Origin: Auricularia sp. M13 | Lineage: Eukaryota; Basidiomycota; Agaricomycetes; Auriculariales; Auriculariaceae | Assembly (NCBI GenBank): GCA_037042915.1 | Contig: CM073193.1 | Coordinates: 3,472,001-3,536,000 of the forward strand | DNA: 64,000 bases | Direction of reading: 5' to 3' | Part shown: positions 12,891-24,678 of the stretch, piece by piece | How positions within the stretch are numbered: the stretch's first letter is position 1 | Layout: every line of letters starts with the position of its first letter | Program-made: the position numbers and the translations under genes | Notes under the pieces: model-generated | The model's input: the letters and a program-made list of their open reading frames with translations, nothing else | What the model was told of the DNA's origin: nothing | The model's database searches: none

Positions 12891-13124
12891 TCTTGTAAAT
12901 ATCTCACAATTTTTTGCGCGCGCTGTCGTCGTCGCGTTGTCTGTTGTAGGGTCCTACTTACTGTCGCGCTTCCCGCTCTCCCCTCCTCCAACTGCTCTCA
13001 ATCTGTTTTTGCTTGCAACCCATCTCACGTACAATCTTCTTTACCATCTCACAACACGCTATTTCCCATCCACAGATACCAAATGATAAGGATGTATAAT
13101 TCGGTGCAGCAGTGCTCTTTGTGA

Positions 13125-14904
13125 TCAGCCTACGTCGTCCAATTTCTCCTGTTGTCTCGCAGCCTCCTCTTTCGCTTCCGCCTCCTCGGCCTCGACAACG
13201 TCGACGTCCAGCGGGAAATTGAGAATGGCGGCGATACCCGTCAACTGATTCAATTCTGGAAAATAGCAACGCAGACGGCAACGCGTCGTGCGCGCAAAGC
13301 AAGCAGCGTGTCAGCCTGGCAGTGCACAGCGAGGGGCAAACACGCGGAAAGCAGGCGCACGCTGGCCAGATTCGTGCATGCTCGAGAAGACGAGCACCTC
13401 GCCGCCCCGCTCGCGCACATCCTCCACGAGTTGGACGTACTTTTTCCGCAACGAGGCGTCGCTCGATCTAAGATCGCGGGCACGTCAATTAGCTTAATGC
13501 ATGCAGTGATGGATGGGGAAATTGCGGAGGATCTCCTGCTGAATCGGTGGTGTTGTATTTGACGCACCGGAAGAGCTCGTCCGAGATGAGAAGCGTGCCC
13601 ACCGCGCCCCGATCGACTGCGAGGGCGACGTGTTCCGGACCGTACCAGGCGCGCTGCTCGTCGGCGGAAAGCATCTTGAAGAACCTGATATTATATGCGG
13701 AAAATGAATGAATGAAGGTCCACACTCAAGCTGCGCGCTGCATACTCACTTGTCGAGCATGATCCCTTCGCGCGCGAATTTCGTTTCCTTCAGTTGGGAC
13801 GTGATCTGCAGGACGCCACTTCATTAAACGATTCAGGGACGTTGAATGATACGTTGCGTACCTCGGGGCTCTTCAGTACTTCCACGAGACTGTGCACATG
13901 CGGGCTGCTGATATGTACCCGGACAAATTTGTTACGAGCTTGAAGAAGGGGCTTGTTGTTGGTACGAAGGGCTTCGGCAAAGATGTAGTCGTATACAGTG
14001 TCCTTAACGAATCCTGGGCTGGCCAGGACAACTACGCGGAGCGATTGGAAGGGAATGTGGCGAAGGAACGAAGTGTAGACCGTCTCGTAGAACTTGGCTA
14101 GCCCCTTCTCATGCAACGTCGTGGAACCAGTCCGTTTACGCGGGACGGGGACGTCTATACGCTGCCGGATAACAGTCATATGCTCGGAGAGGAGGCATAT
14201 CGCTGCGGTGCCTGGAAGCAGTCAGGATTCTCACAGGCGACTGGATGCATATTGCGTCGTACCTTCCCCGAGGACAATCGCGCCAACCTCTGCTCCGCGG
14301 CCTTCGACGCAGGCTTCGTCGACGCGGGCGATCGCGACACTGTCCCACTCTTCCTTTGATATCGTGACATTGCGATTGGATTCTATATCCAGCGTGTGGA
14401 AGGAACCCATCTGTACATTGTCGTTCTCGCTCGCGACGCGGCCGGAGATTTGGAGGGCAGCGCCATTGGACGCGCCGGGTGCTGCTACGGTGTTTCCAGC
14501 CTGGCCTCCCGTCGGCGCGGCCGAAAAGTGCAGACGAGAGACTTGGATGGTGAGGGACAGCCGCAGCCGCTGAGAAGACACGCTGCCCGTCGCCGTCTCG
14601 TTCTGGACGCGCCTATGAAAGCATCAGCGGTTCGTGGTGTATCATAACGGTATATAAGCGTGCCTTATCGTCGTTGCGCGTACAGTGTCGCCCTGAAATG
14701 CACGCCTTCAGGATGCGAACCGGCTAGATGGACGAGGCAAGCACCTCTTGTATGATGTTGTATAAATGCCAGATATCTTCATCGTCCTGCGGCTGGACCG
14801 TCACATAACCCTGCGATCTATGCGTAAGTTTTGTGTGGCCAGCATATAACGGGCTTTGGACGTGCAGTGCGGTCTTTCTTGATTTGCTTGCTGATCAGTT
14901 TCAT
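13125..14904 (-). CDS. DOM34: DOM34/Pelota ribosome-rescue factor
   Basis: eRF1-like protein that, with Hbs1, splits stalled ribosomes in no-go and non-stop mRNA decay. The start [13 protein letters not shown] (14904) is the classical Pelota beginning, followed after an intron by [20 protein letters not shown]. Then come [40 protein letters not shown] and [20 protein letters not shown]. The central domain has [20 protein letters not shown] and [20 protein letters not shown]. The C-terminal domain has [20 protein letters not shown] and [14 protein letters not shown], and the protein ends with an acidic/Glu-Ala helix finishing KLDDVG. It is head to head with the TXNDC9 homologue, with only 62 bp between ATGs. 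Confidence 0.93.
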
Positions 14905-14966
14905 GACGCAGTGAGTCGATACAAGTCAATCTCGGCAAGTGCCTTGACCTCTTGCTCTAGATTATC
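14905..14966. promoter_or_regulatory. Very short divergent promoter, DOM34 / TXNDC9-like
   Basis: 62 bp between opposing start codons. No TATA box is visible. Promoter elements for each gene probably extend into the first exon or intron of the other. Confidence 0.45.
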
Positions 14967-15866
14967 ATGTCCGACGACGAAAGAGCGTGCGCCGCTTTTG
15001 CTTCAGTCCACCTACCGGCCCTATAACACATCCTAGACAGCGCCCGCAGACGCCGCCCGTGAATGCGGCTGTCGCGCGCAGAGTTGCCGAGGATGACGAT
15101 GATGAACTATTCGAGCAGCTTGAGAAGGAGCTCGAGGATGACTTTGAGCTCGCAGGCATACGAGAACGCAGGATGGAGGAAATGAAGCGAGAGTACGTGT
15201 CATATGCATGTCATCCTCTCCAGCTCAATTGTCGCGACTAGGATTGAACGGGCGCGCGACATGCGCGAGTTAAACCACGGACGCTACACGGAAATCACTG
15301 ACGAGAAGGAAGCCATCCAAGTCAGCGCGTATGTAGCTCTCAATCTTATTCTGACCTACTGTAACCCTCATGCGTACCAGAAAGGAGAACCTATGCGTGA
15401 TTCACTTCTTCCACCGCGATTTTGCGCGTTGTAAAATCATGGACAAGCATCTCGAGGTACGCAGCCTTGAGCGCCCTGCGTCGACTCTCGCCCATCCCAG
15501 ACGAACAGTCGATAGCCCCGAAATATTTTTCGACGCGTTTCATACGCGTCAACGTCGAGAACGCGCCCTGGCTTGTCGATCGGCTGCAAGTGCAGGTCCT
15601 CCCCTGCGTGGCCTGCTTCGTAGGTGGCGTGCTGAAGCACCGGTTCGTCCTTAATGTTCCATACATGCTCATGCTGGCTCATGCAATGAAGAATGATCGG
15701 ATTCGAGGAGTTGGGCAACAACGATTCATTTACCACGGCGGCATTGGAGATGAGACTCCAGCTGGTAGGTGTTGTTGACATACCCGGGGTGATCAAGAGC
15801 AACAAGAAGAAGCGCACCGGTCATCGGAGAGACTCAGACTCGGAAGAGGACGACGAAGATGACTAG
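14967..15866 (+). CDS. PLP1: TXNDC9/Plp1-type phosducin-like protein with thioredoxin fold
   Basis: Phosducin-like co-chaperone that works with the CCT chaperonin in tubulin and actin folding. Splicing MSDDERA over a ~50-nt intron gives AQRPQTPPVNAAVARRVAED, then the acidic helix ELFEQLEKELEDDFELAGIR. IERARDMRELNHGRYTEITD precedes the thioredoxin-like core CVIHFFHRDFARCKIMDKHL, with RFIRVNVENAPWLVDRLQVQ and LPCVACFVGGV. The usual CxxC redox pair is absent; a single Cys (FARCKIMD) sits where TXNDC9 proteins also lack a redox pair, so this is normal for the family. The acidic tail SEEDDEDD ends at 15866. About 210 residues, a normal size. Confidence 0.88.
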
Positions 15867-16024
15867 ATAGGATGCGACCGCATACTATGTAGTTACGGGA
15901 CTTACGGGACTTGCGGAGATAACGAATGTCAAGACGTCGTTGTGTCGATCCCGTCCCGCGGATCGCGTCGAGGCTTGTGGCGCAAATCGGACGTTAGGGC
16001 CTCGGATGTCCATATAATTCAGGC

Positions 16025-18550
16025 ATGCTGCGCCTGACTGTCACTCGTGTTGCTGCTCGAACCCTCACCATCATGAAGCGCCCCCTTTCCTCGCCAGTTG
16101 TGCACAAGACCAAGAAGTCGCGTTTGCCAGAGTCTGACAACGAACGCAAGCAGTCGAGGATCGCGAGCGCCGAGGATGCAGCAAGCGTAGATGCCGACCC
16201 GCCATACCAGCAACTCTTGCGCGCAATGGAGACAGTGCGCGTCCACGAGCCAGCCGGAAATGGTGAATGTGTCGTCTACTGGATGCGCATGGAGGACCTC
16301 AGGAGTTGGTCATGTGTTTTTTCGTGATATTTCTCCCTCGCTGATGATAAATAGTCTTCGACAATAGAGCCCTGTCTCAGGCCTCTGAGTACGCGCGGGA
16401 TCGAAAGGTTAGCCACGTGGACAATTCAGCGTCCTTCTTGAAGAGCTCAATATTATTTTATTTTGAAAGATCCCATTGACAGCTTTATTTCTTCACTCCC
16501 CCGAGGACTATGTCGCACATGACAGGGGCGCACGTAGGATTGATTTTGTCCTCCGTAATCTGAAGCTCCTCAAAGTGCGTGGTCGGGTCATTCAAACGCG
16601 TCTAGCATTGACCATAAACTTTCCATAGAAAGCATTCGACAGCCTCGATATCCCTTTCAATATCGTTGTTCATGACACCCGGTGCACACTTCCGGATAAG
16701 GTGCTTTCCATTGTTGCGACCGAATGGCACGCCGCAGCCCTATTCGCCAACATCGAGCATGAGGTCGATGAGCTTCGTCGCGATATCCGTGTGCTCACCC
16801 TGCTGAGGGCAGCAAATGTCCAGTGCACGTTCTTGCACGACAGATGCGTCGTTTCGCCAGGTCTACTTGAGACCAAGGCTGGCAAGCAGTTCGCTGTATA
16901 TTCGCCCTGGCTAAAGCAGTGGTCCACTTATGTCAACAAGCACCTAGACGCTTGCCTTCAGTGCGCTCCAGACCCGCAGCCTAACGAAGCGAACGTGCGA
17001 CTAGATGCGCGCTGGAGCCATATTTTCGACGCTGTGCCCATTGACGTGTTAGCAGGATGGGAGTGCGAGGACTCGAAGGAGATGGCTGAGTATTGGCCTT
17101 CGGGGACGGACGCGGCTTTGCAGGTGCGCTTAGGTTCTTCTGTGCGCCGCCAACCATTGGTCCTGACGACTGCAAAGATCATAGATCGTTTTTTGCACTG
17201 CGAGTCGACGCCGCAGCAGCTCGGGGCTGTGGATCCCCTCCGAGTCAAACCCGGGACATATTCAGCAGGAGGTGGCGACCGTGGGTCGACTGGAATGCTA
17301 CGACGAAGCCAGAGACCACGCCGATAGAGACTCAACATCACGTATAAGCCCGTACTTGGCAGCGGGTGTCATTCCTACGCGGGCTCTCATACGCACTGTC
17401 ATGAAGTACAACGACAGCTCGAAGATGGACGCCAGTCGTGGTAGCGGTCCAGGTGTCTGGAGCATGGAACTCGGTACGCTGTCGCTTTTCAGTGTCAACG
17501 GGCTCAGTTTACTGATGGGCCAGCGAGTCAGCCTGGAGAGATTTCTACACGCACGTGATGGCCGCGTTTCCGCGAGTATCCATGGGTCGACCTTTTCTTG
17601 AGAAGTATTCCACCGTGCAGTGGGAAACCAACGAGGAGCACCTGCAGGCTTGGAAGGATGGGAAGACCGGGGTGCCCATCGTCGACGCTGTCCGTTGTTC
17701 AACCACACCTCACTTCTTGTGCTGATTGCCATCTAGGGGATGCGCCAGCTGAAGCAACATGGTTGGATGCATAATAGGCAAGAAGATCCGGGGAACTCGT
17801 ACAGTCGCTTAGCGCTAACATGAGATGTAGGTTGCGGATGATCACAGCTATGTTCCTCGTCAAGGTTGGGTGGTCATGTTGGTGAAATCCAATAATGACA
17901 AACATTTTCAGGATCTCATGATTGATTGGCGCCTCGGAGAATTGGTGTGTCTCGATTTTCTCGCTTTATCGTAATAGCTATTTACCGAGCGGTTCTCCGC
18001 GGTACACAGCATTTCTCACATTTATTGATGGATGCCGACCTTGCATCGAATAATGGAGGGTGGTATGTGCGTTACGTTGTTGGCGGCGAGCGAATCTCTT
18101 AGTTACGTCGATAGGCAATGGTCTGCATCCACAGGTATGAGCCGCTTGCAAGTTACTGTGAAAGGACGCGACTAATTTTTTATTTCGTTGCAGGCACTGA
18201 TCCTCAACCCTACTTCCGCATCTTCAATCCGTACTTGCAGGCTGAGAAGGTTTGGAAGGGGTTGGATTCCTTCTGAAGTTACACACTCATCGGCAACGTG
18301 CAGGCCGATCCGACAGGTAACTTCATCAAGCATTTTGTGCCAGAACTCCAAGGCTTGAATGGAAAAGGTCAGCAGAAAGTCCATGCAGCTTGCGGTACTG
18401 CTGAACTTTATACATATAGCATTGCACGACCCATATCATAACTTGTCTCAGAAGGAGTTCGAGAAGTTGAAATATCCTCGGCCACTGGTGGAGCATCCGG
18501 CGGCGAGGGATCGAGCGATACATCGATACAAATTCCCCGGCGAGAAGTGA
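16025..18550 (+). CDS. PHR1: Class I CPD photolyase
   Basis: Light-driven flavoprotein that splits cyclobutane pyrimidine dimers. N-terminal antenna domain: VVYWMRMEDLR, then FDNRALSQASEYARDRK, AHDRGARRIDFVLRNLKLLK, IEHEVDELRRDIRVLTLLRA. FAD-binding domain: YLAAGVIPTRALIRTVMKYN, WRDFYTHVMAAFPRVSMGRP, GKTGVPIVDA joined to GMRQLKQHGWMHNRLRM, DLMIDWRLGE, NGGWQWSASTGTDPQPYFRI and FNPYLQ. These last blocks are the catalytic heart of class I photolyases. The protein ends in RDRAIHRYKFPGEK. Two in-frame starts exist: 16025 adds a basic amphipathic leader (MLRLTVTRVAARTLTI), while 16073 begins MKRPLSSPVVHKTKKSR with a nuclear-localisation-like basic patch. The 3' end lies 49 bp from the convergent URA3 stop. 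Confidence 0.92.
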
Positions 18551-18599
18551 ATCGCATCTGTATGATTTTTGCTTTGTTATACAATCTACATGTCTTCAT

Positions 18600-19503
18600 T
18601 TACTGATGGATGCGTTCCTTGTATGCATTCCAGCCCTCGTCACGATATCGCTGAGCCTGCTGTCGCACCTCTTCCACATCCCCTTTCCCTGTAATACCTC
18701 GTCCTACGATGATAACGTCGCACCCGCTGCGCAGAATCACTTCTCGCGGCGTGCGATACTGCTGTCCCAGGGCATCACCCTTGGAACCGATTTGGACGCC
18801 AGGGGTGAGTATGAGAAAGTCTTCGTCTGCGGGACCAGCAGGACGCTGCATTGCGATGAATCCGACGACAAAGTCGCGTTTCGCGCGTGCCATGGCAATT
18901 GTCTGCTCCGAGTAGGCGCCGGTTGCGAGACTGCCCGCAGAACTCATTTCTGCAAGAAGGAGGAGAGCGCGTCCAAGCGGCAGGCCGATGGAGGCCAGGC
19001 CAGAGATAATTCCAGGCCCGGGAACGGTATGCGCGTTGGTGATATGGGCCCACGAGGCAATTTTGTACACGCCGCCGGAGTACTGCAGGGCGACGGTGTT
19101 ACCTGAGACCCATGAGATACGCGCGGGCACTATACGACAATAACGACATGCCTATGTCTGCGAATTTTCTGTCTTCGAAAATGAGAAAATCGTGCTTCGA
19201 AGCAAGCGCAAGGAGCTGGTCAATGAGATCGGCGTCGAAGTCCGAGACGACATCAATGTGAGTCTGTTACTGGCAGAAGAGCTGTAAGCCGCACCGTACC
19301 CGTCTATTCAAGGCCAGAATACGCGCCTTGATGAGACACACGAACGGGCCGACAGCGTCGACAACGGAGAGAAAGGCGGCTTTGGTAGTCACGTCCACGC
19401 TCACACAGAGATTCGTTTGCTTGCGTTCCATCGTGAGCAGAAGAGCTTTCGCAGCCTGGTTTGTATGTCGCGCTGCGCGCTCGCCGTAGGAGGTACTCGC
19501 CAT
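18600..19503 (-). CDS. URA3: Orotidine 5'-phosphate decarboxylase
   Basis: Decarboxylates OMP to UMP, the last step of de novo pyrimidine synthesis in the cytosol. Start [20 protein letters not shown] (19503), then [20 protein letters not shown] and VGPFVCLIK; after intron 1 [20 protein letters not shown] and the catalytic DxKxxD stretch [13 protein letters not shown]; after intron 2 [51 protein letters not shown] and [19 protein letters not shown]. Ends at 18600. The protein match fixes the joins at 19326/19264 and 19151/19103, and both introns then begin with GC rather than GT. Divergent from PUS7, with 112 bp between ATGs. Confidence 0.95.
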
Positions 19504-19615
19504 CGCAGCTTTTGCACCGGGCGCGTGTATGCGGGACCGATCAGAGATACGATAGTGGTCGGACCGCAACTCCGCTGCCGCCGCCCCTTTTCTGCCCTTT
19601 CCCGTGCGGGGACCG
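19504..19615. promoter_or_regulatory. Divergent promoter, URA3 / PUS7
   Basis: 112 bp between ATGs. A CT-rich block (about 19580-19608) lies next to the PUS7 start, as is common at fungal transcription starts. No TATA box is seen. Confidence 0.5.
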
Positions 19616-22415
19616 ATGTCTACCAACTACCGCGACGACGCCGACGACGAAGGCGAGGAACGACCGGCGAAGCGCGTCAAGGTAGACGCTGACGAACGCG
19701 ATCAGGAAGCCGAGCCGCCTGTGTCTACGACGGCCTTCAAGTTCAACATGGAGGGTGTGCTTCCGCCCAGCATAGTGCTCATCAACAGCGAGCGCGAAGA
19801 CACGCATCGAATCTCGGAACGCGACGTCGGAATCACAGAGTACATATCCAAGGACGTGCCATGCATCGAGGGCATCATCAAGCAGAGGTGCGTGCTTGCT
19901 GGGCTCGCCTGACACCGTGTTGACACGTCCAGATTCACAGACTTTCTGGTCTACGAAGTCGATCAGCGCGGAGAAGTCGTTCATCTCAAGGATATGCACA
20001 AGCCTGATGAACCAAAACCTGAGCCTCGACCAACTCGCGCCCCAGCACCTGATCCAGCAAAGAAAGAGGCAAACCTCGCCGCCGATGGAGAATGGCACCA
20101 AGAATTTGACGACGCGTTGTCACCCTTCCTCTCTCCGCCTCTTCTCGCTGAACTCAAGAAAATCTACGAGGAAGGCCCAGAGCCGCCGTTGGTGTCCGAC
20201 AGTGGTTGGGGTCAACGGCGCAACCTTGTCACAGCCTCCGAGACTTCCGCACTCCCAGAGGACAATCTACCCATTGCTGTAGAAGCTTGCCCCCGCAGCT
20301 GAGGCTCCTGCAGCAGCTAATCGAGGCCGCGGTCGAAACAACAGGCGTGGCAAGGGCAAACCTCAACGCGCGCCCGAAAAGCCTTCATTCCGCGAAGACA
20401 AGCGCAAGGTCATTTCAGATGTGAGTTGTCTGATAACTTCCATCTTCTTCCTCGTTGCTGAACTAACGCGCGTAGAGCATAGACGACAAGGCCCAGAGGT
20501 CAGAGCTTCACAAAGCCATCCGAACCATCTTCAGCGGAAAGCTCGAGAGCGAAACCATGACGAGCGAGGACGGAGCCGGAGCAAATAGCAACAGGATTGT
20601 AATCCGCTGGAAGCATGGTCAGGGGCGGTACGATGTGCGCAAGAAGCGCGACCCAGGTCTTTATCCATTCTCCTTTCTGCATGACTATTTGCTCACATAC
20701 ACACGCGTAGACCAACCGAAAAAGCCGCCATTTATTCATTTTACGATGCAGAAGACAAACCGGGATACGCAGGACGCCCTCTCGCATCTTGCGCGGATGT
20801 TCAAGTTCCAGGTGCGCGACTTTGGCGTCGCTGGCACTAAGGACAAGCGCGGTGTTACTGTCCAGCGCGTGAGCGTCAAGTCGCAAGGGCGTAGTCTCGA
20901 GACATTATGGAAGGCTGCGAACAACGTCCCCGGTCGTAGGACGGCCGAGGAAGCGGTCAGCTCTCGTGGCGAGCGCGGGGTACGCGTCGGAGACCTAGCT
21001 TATGCAGATCACTCGCTCGAGTTGGGAATGCTCAAGGGCAATGCATTCGTCATAACGCTGCGCAACGTGAAGGTCACGTCTAAGGACGTACTCGATCGCG
21101 CAATGGAATCCCTGAAAGCCAAAGGCTTCATCAATTATTACGGTGCGGAAGCAGTGACCATCTAGCATGTAACTCAGCATCTCTATAGGCATGCAGCGGT
21201 TCGGGACTGCTTCTGTCCCCACTCATTCGATAGGCCTCGCGTTACTTCAGTCGGATTGGAAGAAAGCCGTTTCCTTAATCTTGCGCCCACGTCCAGGCGA
21301 ACATCCCGAGGTGGAAGCCGGTCGCAGGGCTTGGCTTGATGAGCACAACCTTGAAAAAGCTCTGCAACTCTTGCCTCGGCGCGTCGTCGCTGAACGCTGT
21401 ATCTTGGAGAACTTCAAAAGGCAGGGAGGCGATGGAACGAACAACATGAGTGCTCTTTCTACGGTGGGTCTATCTCCCCGAGTCTTCGCCATAAATTGTC
21501 TAATTTTCTGTGCGTCATAAGATTCCTCGCAATCTCCGAACAATGTATGTGCACGCATACCAGTCCTACGTCTGGAATGCCGTCGTGTCGGAGCGACTCC
21601 GTCGTTTCGGCGCAGAGCGTGCGATCCCCGGTGATTTGGTGTATGCGAACTTGCCTAGCCAGCGCGGGGATGGTGAGCAGGACGCGGACGTGGATGTCGA
21701 TGTCGACGCACTGGAAGAGGCACCGGAGGAATTGATTCGAGGTAGCAATTCGTTTCTTCTTCCGGCGTTCATGCTGATCAAGTGCCAGGAGAAAAGGGAC
21801 CACTCAAAAAGTTCAAACCGAAAGCAGTTATGATCCTCACCGAGGAATCCGCGCACCGATACTCCATCTTCGACGTGATCATGCCGTTGCCTGGTAGAGA
21901 TGTCGTATATCCTGGTGGAGACTTGGGCGACCTCTACAGACAGTTTCTGACCATGGATGGGTTGGACCCGGACAATCTCACGCGGATTAACAACAGGTAT
22001 GTTCGTAGTTGTCATCTCATCCCGCGAGTCTGAGCCCATGTGCAGAGAATACTCCTTATTAGGGTCGTACCGTAAGATAGTACAACTCCCGCAAGAACTC
22101 TCGTGGTCGGTACTACACTACACCGACCCGGATGTCTCGCTTGCACAATCAGACGAAGACGCACATCTGGGCCTCGATATGCCTGCCGCTGTCCCAGATG
22201 GGAAGTTTCTTGCGCTCCAAATTCGACTCACACTCACCACTGCGGCATACGCGACGATGGCCTTGCGGGAGGTGACCAAGACGGAGACGAGCTCGCATCA
22301 TCAGTCCCAGTTAACCAGGGCGTCCGAGGATCAGGCATTCCGTGGCCGCGCTACGGCCAGTCAGCATGAGGATGCTGCAGATGGCGAGGGCAGAGCTGAT
22401 TCTGCGCCTGAGTGA
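19616..22415 (+). CDS. PUS7: Multisubstrate pseudouridine synthase PUS7 (TruD family)
   Basis: Converts uridine to pseudouridine in tRNA, U2 snRNA and mRNA. It starts [20 protein letters not shown] with a basic nuclear patch. TruD blocks: [20 protein letters not shown]-like segment starting at HFTMQKTN, then [20 protein letters not shown], which carries the catalytic Asp (codon near 20842) in GTKD. Then [24 protein letters not shown] leading into [86 protein letters not shown] and [21 protein letters not shown] long internal basic, Arg/Gly-rich insert lies around 20300-20400. It is interrupted by several introns and ends at 22415. Confidence 0.93.
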
Positions 22416-22684
22416 GAATATCGTCTTAGTCGTTGCTCCAACGTGTACATACGTGTTGCCCGTGCCCTGTCGGACCACTGGCGAGTCGGGTTTTGCATAG
22501 CCGAATGTCAAATGTGTATTGAGCTGTGTACGATTGGCTGCGGGCGCTCGGGTGACACTCGGCTCGGTGCTGACCAGACCCATAACCCTTTCCACTTCAA
22601 ACACATCGGCGGTGCATATATAAACCTCGCGGCGTCCACCCTGCGGCCTCCTTGATCATTGCACGTCGTCGTACCCCGGTAAGG

Positions 22685-24470
22685 ATGCTCGGCGCGATCG
22701 AATCTGTTGTCTTCGTTTCCTTGGTACTCGACCTCTTCGCGTTCACTATCCCGCTCCCACTCTTTCCCCGCATTATTGATTGGTACAGACAGGCACGTCC
22801 CGCCGCTGGCGCTCTTCATGACTGGAAAGCTGATGGTAGCCCAGCGCGAAGCGTCAGACCCCAATGGGTTCCTGTCGCGCACGCTCTGGACTGTGCAGGC
22901 GCTGCGCAGTTACCTCTACAAGCCGCCACCAGGCCGCGAGAATTCGCGATGGGATGTCGTACTCCTAGGTGAGTGCTTACTATTCTTCTTCATCCAGTCG
23001 TTGCTCACCAGTTTACAGGCGGCCTGATGGGCTCGTTGTTCTCGTGAGTCTGCACCATGCATGCTCTACGCTGGGCTCGAGCTCACTGCCTTTATATAGT
23101 ACATTGCAGTTCCTGGTTTCGCCGCGCATAGGCGCGCTCTCCGACAAATACGGTCGCAAGAAGATCCTGTTGCTGACTATGGCGGGCAATATCCTGTCTG
23201 CTGTAGTGTACGTTATGTTTTTGGTCTTTTGGTCTTCGCGAAGACTAGCCCACTCATTCGTACCCTACAGCTGGATTCAGTCGACTTCGTTCGCCTCATT
23301 CATGCTTGCTCGTGCCATTGGCGGACTCAGCGAAGGAAATGTGCAACTGGCCATGTGCGTGTTTGCAGTCGTTGTCATCGTCAAGTGCTCACAATGAGAT
23401 GTTCCAGTGCCATTCTCTCCGACATAACGACGCCCGAAGCGCGTTCTAAAGCTTTGTCACTCGTAGGCATTGCCTTCTCCATCTGTTTCTGCATTGGGCC
23501 TCCTATTGGAGCGTGGTTCGCAACGCGTCCCGCATCCAGTCTTGGTTTCAGCAACAGCTTCGAGTTAAACATCTATGCATGGCCGGCAATCTTGACTCTG
23601 GTGTTACTCTCTGTGGAAACAGCTTTCCTTGCCATCGCGCTCCCTGAAACGCGTGGCAAGAACGCTGTTCCTGTCCAGCCAAAGAAAGCTAACGGCAGCG
23701 CGAACGGCAAATCTAACGGTGCAGCCACTCCCAAGCGCCCAGCCTCCGAGCGTCTTGCAACATTGAGATCGCTCAAGATAATCCACTTCTTCTTCCTTTC
23801 TTTGTTCTCTGGTGTGGAATTCACGCTTACTTTCCTTACATATGACCGTGAGTAAATCGGCCCTCCTGTTACCTTATTAACTGACTTGCGTCTTCAGTTT
23901 TCGACTGGAATAACATCCAGAATGGGCGCCTCATCGGTTTCATGGGCATCATCAGCGCTCTTCTTCAGGGTGGCTATGTGAGACGCGCCATTCCGAAAAT
24001 TGGAGAGGGCAAAATGGCGGGTCGGGGCGTGCAGACGTGCGCTATCGCGCTCTTTTTGCTCTCCTTCCTCCCCCGCCTGCTAAAAACGAACTGGGCGATC
24101 ACCTGCTTGTACGCGGCGGCCACCAGCCTTGCTTTCACCTCCGCGACAGTGGTTAATGCGCTGAACGCATACGCATCCGTCCAATGCGACGAAGGCGTCG
24201 ACGCTGACACCGGCAAGTCGGTCGTTGAGGACCCGCGGTTGGCGAAGGGGCGGGCGATGGGCGAATATCGGTCCTGGGGTCAGCTCGGGCGAGCCATGGG
24301 GCCTCTTGTGGGCGAGTATCAATCATGCTATGCATTGCTTTCAGTTCTGACAACGCACAGCTTGCGCCTCTTACTGGACGTTCGGTCCTTCATTCACCTA
24401 CTCGACAATTGGTGGTGCGATGGCCCTGCTTTTCATGCATATGAGGACCATCCCCTCCAAAGCAACCTGA
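22685..24470 (+). CDS. Major facilitator superfamily transporter (MFSD10/TetA-like group)
   Basis: Polytopic membrane transporter. The first helix is VVFVSLVLDLFAFTIPLPLF. The MFS signature follows helix 2: SPRIGALSDKYGRKKILLLT. Later segments include FMLARAIGGLSEGNVQLAM, AILSDITTPEARSKALSLVG, AFSICFCIGPPIGAWFATRP, a Gly/Asn/Ser-rich central loop, and IIHFFFLSLFSGVEFTLTFL. After an inferred GC-AG intron (24312-24360) the C-terminus reads CASYWTFGPSFTYSTIGGAM, ALLFMHMRTIPSKAT, ending at 24470. The first intron join (between LPLFPRIIDW and QREASDPNGFLS, about 22782-22842) is off by one base with standard borders. The substrate is unknown; relatives are often annotated as drug or organic-anion carriers. 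Confidence 0.85.
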
Positions 24471-24678
24471 CTCACTAGTAACTGAGTCTTTCAGCAAATC
24501 ACATAGACCTCATACACATTTGCTACGATTGTTGAGAGGGGAAGGGTGCGGAAGGACATTGTATTGCACGGAAGCGGAGAGGCTGTATCTTAATTAACGA
24601 AATAAAACATAATTGGCCAGGAGTACAAACTAATTACAACAGAGTCGTGTACAATGGACGAAAGCCGGTGACTCCAAG

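Noticed and set aside
16011-16020. TATA box for the photolyase gene
   Set aside because: CATATAATTC is only weakly TATA-like and lies within 15 bp of the first ATG; kept only as a supporting remark on start choice.
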